A stretch of DNA of 64,000 nt from Prevotella sp. MA2016 (GCF_000619825.1 NZ_JHUW01000007.1:310001-374000); one strand, 5' to 3'; positions 26,201-33,602 are shown, counted from the first letter of the stretch. A program made the numbers and translations. The notes: generated from the sequence alone by a model not told the origin.

Positions 26201-29039
26201 CCGTACCATAGGCCGTAATGTCGCTGACGGTGTATTCGGTGGCATTGCCAGCATTTGCCACGGTTACATTCTCACCTGCCGTGATGCTGCGGGCCTGTTT
26301 GCCCTGTGCCGTGCCGAGAGCCTGAGTGTAATACGAGTTGACAGGCGTGATGTCGCCGCCGCCGTTATAGTAGAACGTGCCGCCACTGATAGTGGAGCCA
26401 TCCTGCGGTGCAAACAGGCAGTTGGTGATTTTGAGCGTGCTTTGGCTGTAACCCACGAAGCCACCGCTCCGGCTGCTGCCGTTGATGGTGCCGTTGAACA
26501 CGCAGCCCTCTATCTCCACGTTTCCGCCGATACTGAAGCCGCCTGTATAGTCGCTGCCACTGATGGTGGAGCTGCTCATGCAGTTGGTGATATGGCTCGT
26601 GCCAGTCGACCCAGTCGACCCAGTCTCACCGATGACTCCGGCAGCACGAGTGCCGCTGCTGTTGATGGTGCCTTCAACACGCAGGTTCTGAATGGTGGCG
26701 CCATCCACGTAGCGGAAGGGTGCGACGTAGGATGTGCCAGTGTAGTCGACGGTCAGCGTATTACCTTGTCCGTTGAACGAGCCGGTGAACTTATGGCTGC
26801 TGCTGCCCGCCATGCGTGTCACGCTGATGTCCTTGTCCAGATACACGGTCTTACCGGTGAACGAAGTGCCGCCTTCCAGCATGTCGCAGAACACGCCCCA
26901 GCCTGCTGCGGTCTTGATGGTGTATTCATCGCCAGCAGCATTTACACTGAAGTCGTTTGGTTCGGCCCAGTTAGCGTTAATGCTAACGTCGCTGGCAGGC
27001 ATAGTAAACGTACCGTTGCTGATGGTCACGTCATCGCTCTGATAACCGAGTAAGGCATAACCATCGCGGGCGCTGCCCAGAGTAACGGTGGCGTTCTCTG
27101 CGTAGTAGGCCTTGTTGCCGTATGCGAAGGCAGGGCTGGTAGCAGTAATGCCCTCACCGAGGGTTACCTGATAAACTCGCTGGTTGCCGCCACCGTCGGT
27201 GTATGGGTTTGAGCTGCCACATATAGACAGTCCGTTAGTAATATTGTAATAGTTGCAATTGCTGATGGTGAGGCCACCATCGTTGGGACCTGCGATGATG
27301 CCGACGGGGTTGCCAGCGGTGATGGCTGTGCCGATGACTGAGCAGCCGCTTACTGTAGTGTTTTTAGTTTCACCTACGATACTGCCGACATTATCTATAC
27401 CGGTAATGCTACCACCTACGATGGCACAGTTGCTTATGGTACCATTTGTAATGCGTCCAACGATGCCGCCGACTGAATGACCTGCTGTGATATTCGGATT
27501 GACGAGTGTTACATTTTCGACGGCTATGCCGGAATTCTTAATTATACAGAACAGACCTACACGTGGGGAAACACCGTTGAAGTACAAACCGGTAATACTA
27601 TGGTTCTGTCCGTCAAAGTGACCTTCGAAAAGATGTTGCCCAAAGCCAATGGGCAAGAAGTTACCCATGCCATTTTCCAAATCTTTGGGCATATTGGTAA
27701 AGTCGAGGTCGGCGGTCAGTTTGAATGTCAGCCCCGCACAGGTGTTACCCGCGTTAACGTAGTTGGCAAAATCAATGAGATCCTGCTCATCGTTGATTTC
27801 GTAGTAGCTGCCGGATGTGACGTAAGTGTTGCCGAGAATGTCAAAAGTGCTGCCGTGATAGGTGAGTCCGCTGATGTCGGCATAGGGATATACCACAATG
27901 GCGGTAACATCGGCGTCGCCGCTGATAGTAAACTCATTGCCGCTGATGTAATCACCGTTGACGGCGTACTTTACGATGCCGCCCGTAGGCACCACGCCGC
28001 TGTAACCAAGGGTAACTGTGCCGTAGTAGTAAGTCTTAGAGTCGTATTCTACGGTGGAGCCGCTAGCGGTGATGTTCTCGTCGAGGGTAAGCACACCCAT
28101 GTCGCTAAAGCTAATATGTTTCATCGTTACGGCTCTGCTACCAGTATTCAAGACGCGGAAGCAGGAGGTGATGTCGTACGATCCTTTCCCAACGAATTCC
28201 TTTGTTTCGTAGCCGTTCACTGTGAGGAGACCGTCGCAGTCCATCCTGACGGCGGGCGATTTAGAACCATATTTGAAGGCGTTTTTGCAGACACTGGTCA
28301 TCGTGCGAGGGAAGGTGACGGTCTTCTCAAAGTAAATAAAAACATTTTCAGCGGTGATGGCCGTAAGCTTGGTGCAGTTTTTCATGTTGATACTGCCGCC
28401 GACATTTTCGAAAGCATTGGCGCCGATGCTGGTGAGCAGGCTTCCCTCGGCGAAGGAAACTTTGCCGCCATATCCCAAAAATCCCATTTCGCCTATGCTG
28501 GTGACGCTGGCGGGGATGGTGACCGAAGTGGCGCCGTAGAAGGCGTAGAAGCCGAACGCGCCGATGGTCTTGACCGTTGAGGGGATGACAAGCGGACCAG
28601 AGTAGTTGGTGAAGTAGAAGGCATGGTCTCCTATGTGCGTGATGCCCTCGGGCAGGTTGAGCGTCGTGATGCGGTACCTGATTTTGTCGGCTGTACCCCA
28701 CGGGCGGGTGTCGCTGGTGTAGTCGTACATGGCTCCCGTGCCGGTGATGGTCAGCGTGAGAGTGGAGTAGTCGCCGTCGCTGAGCGTGACGGTGCCGCCG
28801 TTGTCGGTCAGTGTCCATGCGAGGTTTTTACCACATGTACCGCTATCCACCACGTCGCCCACGGCGGCTGTGGCCGTTTGCGCGGTGAGGGTCATCATGA
28901 GGGTGAGCAGGGCTACACCGAGGTGCTGCCGGCTGCGTTTGATGTTGCGCCAGCAGGCCCGGAAAAAGAAAAAGATGCCCACGGCTGCGAGGGCAATAAG
29001 AATAATCTCCAAAGGAGTAATTGATGATAGTTGATTCAT
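23259..29039 (-). CDS. Giant BspA-like surface protein 2 with LRR, GLUG, Ig-like and beta-helix modules
   Basis: 1926 residues. The N-terminus is unusual: a hydrophobic segment (LEIILIALAAVGIFFFFRA) precedes a second one ending in TAQTATA. BspA-type leucine-rich repeats follow at about residues 60-330 (LNLPEGITHIGDHAFYFTN, PASVTSIGEMGFLGYG). GLUG-like repeats lie at about 400-900; a second leucine-rich block at about 1015-1140 (GVMSIGENAFNGCKLSSITL); and two BIG2-type Ig-like repeats at about 1190-1360 (KSMNVGETFKLTATVNPGNA). One YVDADG beta-helix module spans about 1360-1600. The C-terminal domain is closely similar to that of giant protein 1 and ends KGLYIHNGKKVIIK. Probably cell-surface exposed; adhesion is inferred. 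Confidence 0.85.
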   Translation of the reverse strand: MNQLSSITPLEIILIALAAVGIFFFFRACWRNIKRSRQHLGVALLTLMMTLTAQTATAAVGDVVDSGTCGKNLAWTLTDNGGTVTLSDGDYSTLTLTITGTGAMYDYTSDTRPWGTADKIRYRITTLNLPEGITHIGDHAFYFTNYSGPLVIPSTVKTIGAFGFYAFYGATSVTIPASVTSIGEMGFLGYGGKVSFAEGSLLTSIGANAFENVGGSINMKNCTKLTAITAENVFIYFEKTVTFPRTMTSVCKNAFKYGSKSPAVRMDCDGLLTVNGYETKEFVGKGSYDITSCFRVLNTGSRAVTMKHISFSDMGVLTLDENITASGSTVEYDSKTYYYGTVTLGYSGVVPTGGIVKYAVNGDYISGNEFTISGDADVTAIVVYPYADISGLTYHGSTFDILGNTYVTSGSYYEINDEQDLIDFANYVNAGNTCAGLTFKLTADLDFTNMPKDLENGMGNFLPIGFGQHLFEGHFDGQNHSITGLYFNGVSPRVGLFCIIKNSGIAVENVTLVNPNITAGHSVGGIVGRITNGTISNCAIVGGSITGIDNVGSIVGETKNTTVSGCSVIGTAITAGNPVGIIAGPNDGGLTISNCNYYNITNGLSICGSSNPYTDGGGNQRVYQVTLGEGITATSPAFAYGNKAYYAENATVTLGSARDGYALLGYQSDDVTISNGTFTMPASDVSINANWAEPNDFSVNAAGDEYTIKTAAGWGVFCDMLEGGTSFTGKTVYLDKDISVTRMAGSSSHKFTGSFNGQGNTLTVDYTGTSYVAPFRYVDGATIQNLRVEGTINSSGTRAAGVIGETGSTGSTGTSHITNCMSSSTISGSDYTGGFSIGGNVEIEGCVFNGTINGSSRSGGFVGYSQSTLKITNCLFAPQDGSTISGGTFYYNGGGDITPVNSYYTQALGTAQGKQARSITAGENVTVANAGNATEYTVSDITAYGTGIKYGGVLYAGADEEVSLTLSHTDRDNYAFNGYTASTCTLSGSDNPYTLTMPNADVTITGNYLSTLTSGTCGKTSSDNVTWELTGDADHYTLTISGTGDMADYTLVKQQPWRYYASSITSVVVGNGVMSIGENAFNGCKLSSITLPEGLTTINAAAFADNGTTIATVSIPQSVTSIGDHAFDGTSVTHFYINNIPSKIAISANTPFVASGTTFHVFTQMLDVFANATNWSNYAGHFLDDIDITHVASVALDNERMIVKTLASGRLNATINPADARVKDVMFTSSNDMIFRITDAATGEFQAGSIEGEATITCTAMDGSGEYATCVVRVNKNLIPAESVTLNKSEKSMNVGETFKLTATVNPGNATHKNCTWRSSDENVATVSSNGMVAAVAAGVATITAISGDGNARANCVLTVKAPVTTSYVDADGTLHENVTAMPLDNSMTTLAAGWYVVNEDVTFTSKITLDGDVNFILGDGKTMTVTNTGTDHEDRAIYGNEKTLHIYGQSQGTGALTATAVGGDAAICLVINQKATSMLGIHGGVVSASTECASGNGILVQCETDAGGIVIDGGQVTALGKKYGIYCEGGHFDIIGGQVTATGTNGYGLVICDCSLNPGVLTLGYSKATDFVSTNSIYNYSGESFVGEVKIADDQTLVDGNGNIWSGTLSNDEIQSIRNQTLRPVTGVALTKDGSGNISATFDGTLLETVNIPVGVTVNSVTLNRTFTPGKASTVMLPFDYTCTGNEGGTFYKFVSMEKENDQWVATMKATGDDTNNVGTLTKNTPYLFLPTATGIAFTIPNEGVTLCTEGGGNCQTADAGSHWTFKGTNSYIKWTSNTADADYTQERADEIGKVYGFAGVQKDGIDVGDFVKAKSGAKIRPMTCYLIWNSTPNRTRGMTRGTIDELPSSIVVRLLSSVGPGNQGNDNGNQGNDDNGGTTAVGTLDTETDEIDFGGWYDMSGRKLSVKPTQKGLYIHNGKKVIIK

Positions 29040-29070
29040 AACTATTTACGGTTTTGTAATTTTATGCCCG

Positions 29071-29175
29071 CAAAGGTACACTATTTCCATGAAACGGGGC
29101 ATTGAAAATTGTACATGTATGTTGCAATACGCTGCAAATTGATTGCATTTTAGCACAATAAACATTGAAAATTGT
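29071..29175 (-). promoter_or_regulatory. Promoter and direct repeats upstream of giant protein 2
   Basis: Minus-strand TACCTTTG (29071-29078) is a -7 box 31 nt upstream of the ATG; no clear -33 box is seen. Upstream, the 13-mer CATTGAAAATTGT occurs twice in the same orientation (29100-29112 and 29163-29175), 63 bp apart (six helical turns). This fits paired sites of an activator such as the AraC-type regulator encoded next to it. Confidence 0.55.
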
Positions 29176-29200
29176 CCATAGCATGCAAGAATCCACACAA

Positions 29201-29227
29201 AAAAAGTCCGATGAACTCGGACTTTTT
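29201..29227. terminator. Bidirectional intrinsic terminator after AraC-type regulator 2
   Basis: AAAAAGTCCGA (29201-29211) and TCGGACTTTTT (29217-29227) form an 11-bp stem with A and T runs on both sides. On the minus strand it ends the HprK-to-AraC operon just after the regulator stop at 29249. Confidence 0.85.
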
Positions 29228-29248
29228 TATTGTTTTGCACTATATTCG

Positions 29249-30331
29249 TTACGCGCGCTCCATTTTCTGTTTGGCGCGGTAATAGGAGTTATACGACGCG
29301 TAGCCTGATGCGAGGGCGGCTGACTCCTTGGTCTCATCAGGATGGTCGGCCATGTACTGATCGAAGTGCGCCAAGCGCAAGCTGTTGACATAGTAGGCAA
29401 ACGAGGTGAAGCAGCGGCTGAACGTGAGCGAGACGTAAGAACGGCCCAGCTGGCAATGCTCTACTACATCGTCGATCTTTAAGTGAGGATTAAGATAGGC
29501 CTGCTGGTCGCGGATGTATGCCTCGATCTCGATAGCGGTCTGGGCGATGAGATCGTCGTGATTGGCATCTTCCTGCTCGTCGCACTCCTGCAGGTGGGCG
29601 GTTTCGGGCGTAACAAGCAGGGCCTTGCGGCGCCAAACGGGCATGACGGTGATGAGCAGACACACGTTAGACACTGCCAGCAGCACATTCTGGATGGCCA
29701 TGGCAGCAGGCGAATCGAGTATGTAGGCAGGCCATATCAGGGGCGTGAGGAATACAGGATAGAGCCATACACGACTGGCGTAATCGGCGGGGAAGTCGTC
29801 GGGGTTAGAGTAGTTGGCATCGCGGGCCTCGTCCATCCAGTGTTTTACCTGCCACATGGCCAGTGCCACATAGCCCACCATCACCATACTCTCGGCCAGC
29901 ACCACGTACTGCCAGATTCGCAGACCGTCGGCGCTGAGAATGCCGGTGGGTAGCCAAGCGTTAAGCACGGGCACCAGCATGGTGCCGATAACGATGATGG
30001 CAGCCACCCAGCTGATGCCTTTCCACTGGCTCCACTGCTTGACGGTGCCGGCAAAGCACAGCAGCAGCACGCCGCAGTAGAAATAATAGGTGGCGGGGAA
30101 GTAACTCTTGATGAGCAGCCATGCCGACGCATCGGTGGGGTTAATAACGTAGGGCAGCAGCACCGAGGCGCAGCTGTAAAGCAGGCACTGCAGCTTGCGG
30201 TCGGGCCAGATGTAGCGGTGGGTGCTCTTGGGTTGTTTACAAGTGTGGAACCAGCGCACTGCAGCAAACATCCAGCAGGTGGTAAGGTACATGAGTGCCG
30301 CCAGTCCGTAATAATAGTTTTCTATCGTCAT
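29249..30331 (-). CDS. Membrane-bound AraC-type transcriptional regulator 2
   Basis: 360 residues from the ATG at 30331 (MTIENYYYGLAALMYLTTCW); an upstream in-frame start would overlap the ABC gene. About six hydrophobic segments occupy residues 1-230 (for example GISWVAAIIVIGTMLVPVLN). A cytoplasmic linker follows, then an AraC-type DNA-binding domain at about residues 265-360 (HLKIDDVVEHCQLGRSYVSL, TFSRCFTSFAYYVNSLRLAH, ALASGYASYNSYYRAKQ). It has the same length and architecture as the regulator at 21494-22576. It is last in the HprK-S26-PqqD-ABC transcript and upstream of giant protein 2, so it could control either. Confidence 0.82.
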   Translation of the reverse strand: MTIENYYYGLAALMYLTTCWMFAAVRWFHTCKQPKSTHRYIWPDRKLQCLLYSCASVLLPYVINPTDASAWLLIKSYFPATYYFYCGVLLLCFAGTVKQWSQWKGISWVAAIIVIGTMLVPVLNAWLPTGILSADGLRIWQYVVLAESMVMVGYVALAMWQVKHWMDEARDANYSNPDDFPADYASRVWLYPVFLTPLIWPAYILDSPAAMAIQNVLLAVSNVCLLITVMPVWRRKALLVTPETAHLQECDEQEDANHDDLIAQTAIEIEAYIRDQQAYLNPHLKIDDVVEHCQLGRSYVSLTFSRCFTSFAYYVNSLRLAHFDQYMADHPDETKESAALASGYASYNSYYRAKQKMERA

Positions 30332-30351
30332 TTTTTTCTTTGTTAGTTCGT

Positions 30352-31941
30352 TTAACTGAGGGTTAAGATGGAGTCGTCGCACAGTTGGCACACCGTGGGG
30401 CGATGGGTGATGAATAGCATGGTTTTATGGGGGTGAGCCGTAAAAATGCGCTGGTAGAGCTCGCGTTCGGTGGGTTCGTCGAGCGAGCTGCTGATCTCGT
30501 CGAGCAGCAGGATATCGCCGCCATGCAACAGGCCGCGGGCGATGGCTATGCGCTGCGACTGACCCTCGCTCAGGCCGCAACCGCGTTCGCCTAATTCGGT
30601 ATCAAGGCCGTCGGGCAAGTCGAACACAAAGTCGGCACAGGCGGTGTGCAGCACCTGGCGCAGCTCGTCGTCGGTGGCATCGGGCTTAGCCAACTGCAGG
30701 TTGTAGCGGATGGTGCCGCTCATCAGGGTGTTGCCCTGCGGCACGTAGCAGATTTTACCACCTACCTCTACCCGTCCGCTGGTGGGCTGGATAAAGCCGA
30801 GAATCAATCGGAACAGGGTGGTTTTGCCAATACCCGTCTGCCCCATGATAGCCGTCTTGGTGCCAGGGGCAAACACATACGAAAAATGCTGTAATATCTC
30901 GCTGTCGCCATTGGCGTAGCGGAAGCTGACATCATCAAACCTAACCATATTATTAGGCACGGATTTACACGGAGATACACGGATTTCGTTTTCCTTGGCC
31001 GCCGACAGTTCTTCTAACCTATCGATGCTGGCTGTGCAGTGTATCACCGTGGGTACCATGTTAAGCAGTTGCAGTATGGGGTGCTGAATCATACCTACCA
31101 GCTGCAGGAACGAGGTCATGATACCAAAGGTGATGGTGCCGTTGCGCAGGCAGATGCCGCCCCATACGAAGGCCAGCAGATAGCCCAGACCGAACACACA
31201 GCCCATGATGATACGCATGGCCACAGTGAAACGCATACGGCGCATGACGTTGCCCTTGAGGCGCTGCTGCATCGACTCCAAACGATCAGTCACCCACTGC
31301 TCTGAGTTTAACGAGCGCAGCACGGCATTGTGTTCCATACTCTCCTGCACCTGCATCTGAATCTTACTCTCGTCTTCGCGGATATCGAGTGTCATCTTGC
31401 GCAGTCGGCGAGCTATCAGTTTACCGAAGATAATGGCCAAAGGCGTGAGCAACAACAGTGCCCATGCCAATCGGGCATCAAACCAGCGCATCAGCAGGAA
31501 GGCGCCACACAACTGCAACATCGTGATAACCATCTGTGGTACAGTATCGGCACAGACGGTGCTCACCTGTTCGATATCCTTGGCCAGACGCGACGACACA
31601 TCACCTGAATGCAACTCGGTTCCATCATAAAGCTGTCTTCGGAACAAACTACCGAAGATATGCAGACGTAAGGCATTGGTAAGTTTCACATCAGCAGTTG
31701 TAGTAAGCCAATAGCCCAGTTGGCGCAGTGCGACACCACCCACCACTGTAAGTAGCAGACAGCCAACCATATACAGTACATCATCGGCTGTCCCTTTACG
31801 GATGGTTTCATCAATGAATCTGCGACTTAGCCACACCATCAGTAGGCCGAACACCACCTGCCCTACTCCAGCCATGATACGCACCACTGCTGTACTGCGA
31901 ACACCATGGCTATAATGCCAAAGCCAAGCTACATACTTCAT
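30352..31941 (-). CDS. ABC transporter with fused membrane and ATPase domains (exporter type)
   Basis: 529 residues. A six-helix exporter membrane domain spans about residues 1-300; there is no N-terminal C39 peptidase domain. The nucleotide-binding domain has Walker A GQTGIGKTT, Q-loop YVPQG, signature LSEGQ, Walker B ILLLDE and the H-loop His in ITHRP, so it should be active as a dimer. The interdomain linker (EIRVSPCKSVP) is encoded by a 10-bp tandem repeat. It follows the PqqD-like gene by 9 nt, suggesting export of a peptide or other product of the cassette. A generic lipid or drug exporter is an alternative. Confidence 0.85.
   Translation of the reverse strand: MKYVAWLWHYSHGVRSTAVVRIMAGVGQVVFGLLMVWLSRRFIDETIRKGTADDVLYMVGCLLLTVVGGVALRQLGYWLTTTADVKLTNALRLHIFGSLFRRQLYDGTELHSGDVSSRLAKDIEQVSTVCADTVPQMVITMLQLCGAFLLMRWFDARLAWALLLLTPLAIIFGKLIARRLRKMTLDIREDESKIQMQVQESMEHNAVLRSLNSEQWVTDRLESMQQRLKGNVMRRMRFTVAMRIIMGCVFGLGYLLAFVWGGICLRNGTITFGIMTSFLQLVGMIQHPILQLLNMVPTVIHCTASIDRLEELSAAKENEIRVSPCKSVPNNMVRFDDVSFRYANGDSEILQHFSYVFAPGTKTAIMGQTGIGKTTLFRLILGFIQPTSGRVEVGGKICYVPQGNTLMSGTIRYNLQLAKPDATDDELRQVLHTACADFVFDLPDGLDTELGERGCGLSEGQSQRIAIARGLLHGGDILLLDEISSSLDEPTERELYQRIFTAHPHKTMLFITHRPTVCQLCDDSILTLS
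30958..30987. repeat. 10-bp tandem repeat (CACGGATTTA type) inside the ABC transporter gene
   Basis: Three 10-bp units begin with CACGGA at 30958, 30968 and 30978. They fall between the membrane and ATPase domains. The unit length is not a multiple of three, yet the frame stays open, so the repeat resembles an intergenic-type element absorbed into a linker. Confidence 0.6.
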
Positions 31942-31950
31942 TGAACAATA

Positions 31951-32220
31951 CTACTCAATGACACCAACTTGCTGCCACTCGTTGACGATGGCTGTCACAT
32001 CGGCTTTAGCCTCCTCGGTTGTCACTTCGTACTCATCACAAAGTTTCTCAACCAACTGGTCTATGGTAAAGTCGCTCAGATCTTGCGCTTGTCCCCAAAG
32101 CCAAGCAGCCGTTTCGTTCAGTGCCAACAACTTCCCAAAGTTGACAGCACCCAGTCCTTCACCTACTATCACATTCTCACCGCATACCTGGCGCAGCACA
32201 AATCCTTTCTTTATTCTCAT
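31951..32220 (-). CDS. PqqD-family peptide-binding protein
   Basis: 89 residues. It matches the PqqD/RiPP recognition element pattern: N-terminal beta strands (KKGFVLRQVCGENVIVGEG), the LNETAAWLWGQAQDLSDFT segment and a C-terminal helix pair (EEAKADVTAIVNEWQQVGVI). PqqD-type proteins bind leader peptides of ribosomally made, modified peptides. Here no radical-SAM, cyclase or lasso-peptide protease gene is adjacent. Flanked by an S26-like peptidase gene (35 nt upstream) and an ABC exporter gene (9 nt downstream). The upstream gap has TTTTTACAT-type short repeats. Confidence 0.8.
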   Translation of the reverse strand: MRIKKGFVLRQVCGENVIVGEGLGAVNFGKLLALNETAAWLWGQAQDLSDFTIDQLVEKLCDEYEVTTEEAKADVTAIVNEWQQVGVIE

Positions 32221-32255
32221 TTTTCTAATTTTTACATTTTTACATTCTTACATTT

Positions 32256-32681
32256 TTACATTCTCCTATAAATGGCCAACAGGTATCGTCGGATGGGTCG
32301 CAGATGCCACCACAGCCGGCCAGCACAGCAGCGCCATGGAGTGTATAGGTCATGCAACTTCTCTCGCGAATCAACCACATGGGTGGCCTTAGCCTTTACA
32401 TCAGCCAAAGAACAATGCTCGATGCCAACCAAATTACCGTCGCCCATCAATATGACGCAGTCGCCATCAAAAAGTATAATCCTGTGCACCACATATTTGG
32501 TATTATCCGCCCAAGCTAGAACAATATCGCCCACTTTTAACTTATCGGGCTTCTGCAGAACGACGCTCTCACGACCGCCGATGATAAACGGCAGCATACT
32601 GCGACCATCAACAGGCAGCGTCACACTCACGCCCTCATCCACCAGTCGGATGGCCTCTTCTATGATATAGCGATCATTCAT
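32256..32681 (-). CDS. S24/S26-like serine peptidase family protein
   Basis: 141 residues. The motif GRSMLPFI near residue 28 matches the catalytic Ser region of signal-peptidase-like S24/S26 proteins (SMxP). The later segment KVGDIVLAWADNTKYVVHRI matches box D and the VHRI region, where a His appears in place of the usual catalytic Lys, as in some SipW-like forms. There is no clear membrane anchor. Its start overlaps the HprK-like stop (ATGA), so the two are translationally coupled. It may cleave a peptide exported by the ABC transporter; catalytic competence is uncertain. Confidence 0.7.
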   Translation of the reverse strand: MNDRYIIEEAIRLVDEGVSVTLPVDGRSMLPFIIGGRESVVLQKPDKLKVGDIVLAWADNTKYVVHRIILFDGDCVILMGDGNLVGIEHCSLADVKAKATHVVDSREKLHDLYTPWRCCAGRLWWHLRPIRRYLLAIYRRM

Positions 32682-33532
32682 ACTGCAATGGTTTGGTTAC
32701 AAAGCAGGGCAGCTGCTTCATCGGGCAGGCACTCCAGGTGCCACATGGGTACTTGCATGGCCAGGGTATTCTCGGTAGCATGCAGGCCGTCGGCTATACG
32801 TGCGTCCCAACGCTTGCCACTGATGCTGGGCACCAGGGCTGCATAGGCCTGCAGTCCGCCCAAGCGTTGTATTTTGTTGTAAGGTGCCTGACTGAGCATC
32901 ACAATGCCACCCAAGGGATAGCTCACGTTACGATAGCAAGGTGTTTTGCCGCTCCAGGGCGAGCCGTAAACCGTTGCGATACCATCCTCACCGATACGTA
33001 CCACCGGGTTATCGTCGTTTACCAATGCTGTCCCTTTAATATACTGCAGCCATAACCTGGCATGCGTACTCTTGCCCGTACCACTGGGGCCCAGGAACAT
33101 ATATCCCTTATTCTGATAGCTCACGATAGCCGCATGGAACAGCACTGTGCGTTTATCGGCCGTTGCCAAGGCAAACATAATCATCAGCGCATTGTCGATA
33201 GCCATCTTTGTATGTTCACCGGTGATGACAAGTCGTCCCACACGATAGTCGGCAGTACAAACAAGCCATCCAGCAGTTGCTCCCCACCAGTCAAATTCAA
33301 AAACAGCATCCCCATTATCGGTATGTCCACAGATGATAACTTGCCCCTCGTCTTCCTGCCTCAGTTCTTCTGAACAGGCAGGTTTTTCTCCACGAGCAAT
33401 ACTTAACGAAAACACAGTCTCACCTTCTTCACAAGCAAAAGGCGCATAGTTTTCCATCAGCACCACGTATTCATCCTCGCCACTAACAGAAAACCGATGT
33501 CCAGCCACATCATAAAAGTTTGTCGCTATCAT
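32678..33532 (-). CDS. HPr-kinase-like ATP-binding protein
   Basis: 284 residues. A P-loop FLGPSGTGKSTHARLW at about residues 146-160 resembles the C-terminal HprK/P kinase fold, followed by VNDDNPVVRI and YGSPWSGKTPCYRN. The N-terminal HprK domain that binds the HPr substrate is not evident; residues 1-130 are different. Such HprK-like proteins occur in peptide-modification clusters, including lasso-peptide phosphorylation, and beside PqqD-like genes. First gene of the HprK-S26-PqqD-ABC-AraC operon; it overlaps the S26-like gene by 4 nt. Confidence 0.78.
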   Translation of the reverse strand: MIATNFYDVAGHRFSVSGEDEYVVLMENYAPFACEEGETVFSLSIARGEKPACSEELRQEDEGQVIICGHTDNGDAVFEFDWWGATAGWLVCTADYRVGRLVITGEHTKMAIDNALMIMFALATADKRTVLFHAAIVSYQNKGYMFLGPSGTGKSTHARLWLQYIKGTALVNDDNPVVRIGEDGIATVYGSPWSGKTPCYRNVSYPLGGIVMLSQAPYNKIQRLGGLQAYAALVPSISGKRWDARIADGLHATENTLAMQVPMWHLECLPDEAAALLCNQTIAV

Positions 33533-33536
33533 ACTG

Positions 33537-33544
33537 CAAAGTTA
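33537..33544 (-). promoter_or_regulatory. Candidate -7 box of the HprK-like operon
   Basis: Minus-strand TAACTTTG lies only 4 nt from the ATG at 33532, so the transcript would be leaderless or nearly so. The -33 box is weak (TTG about 26 nt upstream). Confidence 0.45.
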
Positions 33545-33602
33545 CAAACTTTTTACGAATTAGACATAGACAACCAGCATTTTTTTGTAAATTATCATGC
33601 AG

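Noticed and set aside
26604..26632. GTCGACCCA tandem units in giant protein 2 as a regulatory repeat
   Set aside because: They encode GSTGSTG within the open frame and look like simple coding microrepeats.
25875..28580. Two plus-strand open frames (392 and 367 codons) opposite giant protein 2
   Set aside because: They mirror the Gly/Thr/Ser-rich repeats of the sense protein, have no promoter or recognisable domain, and the sense protein has clear LRR, GLUG and Ig-like modules.
32222..32270. TTTTTACAT short tandem repeats before the PqqD-like gene as a CRISPR or regulatory array
   Set aside because: The units are about 10 bp without spacers and merge into low-complexity AT-rich DNA. Similar TACATTTTTACATT also occurs near 37540.
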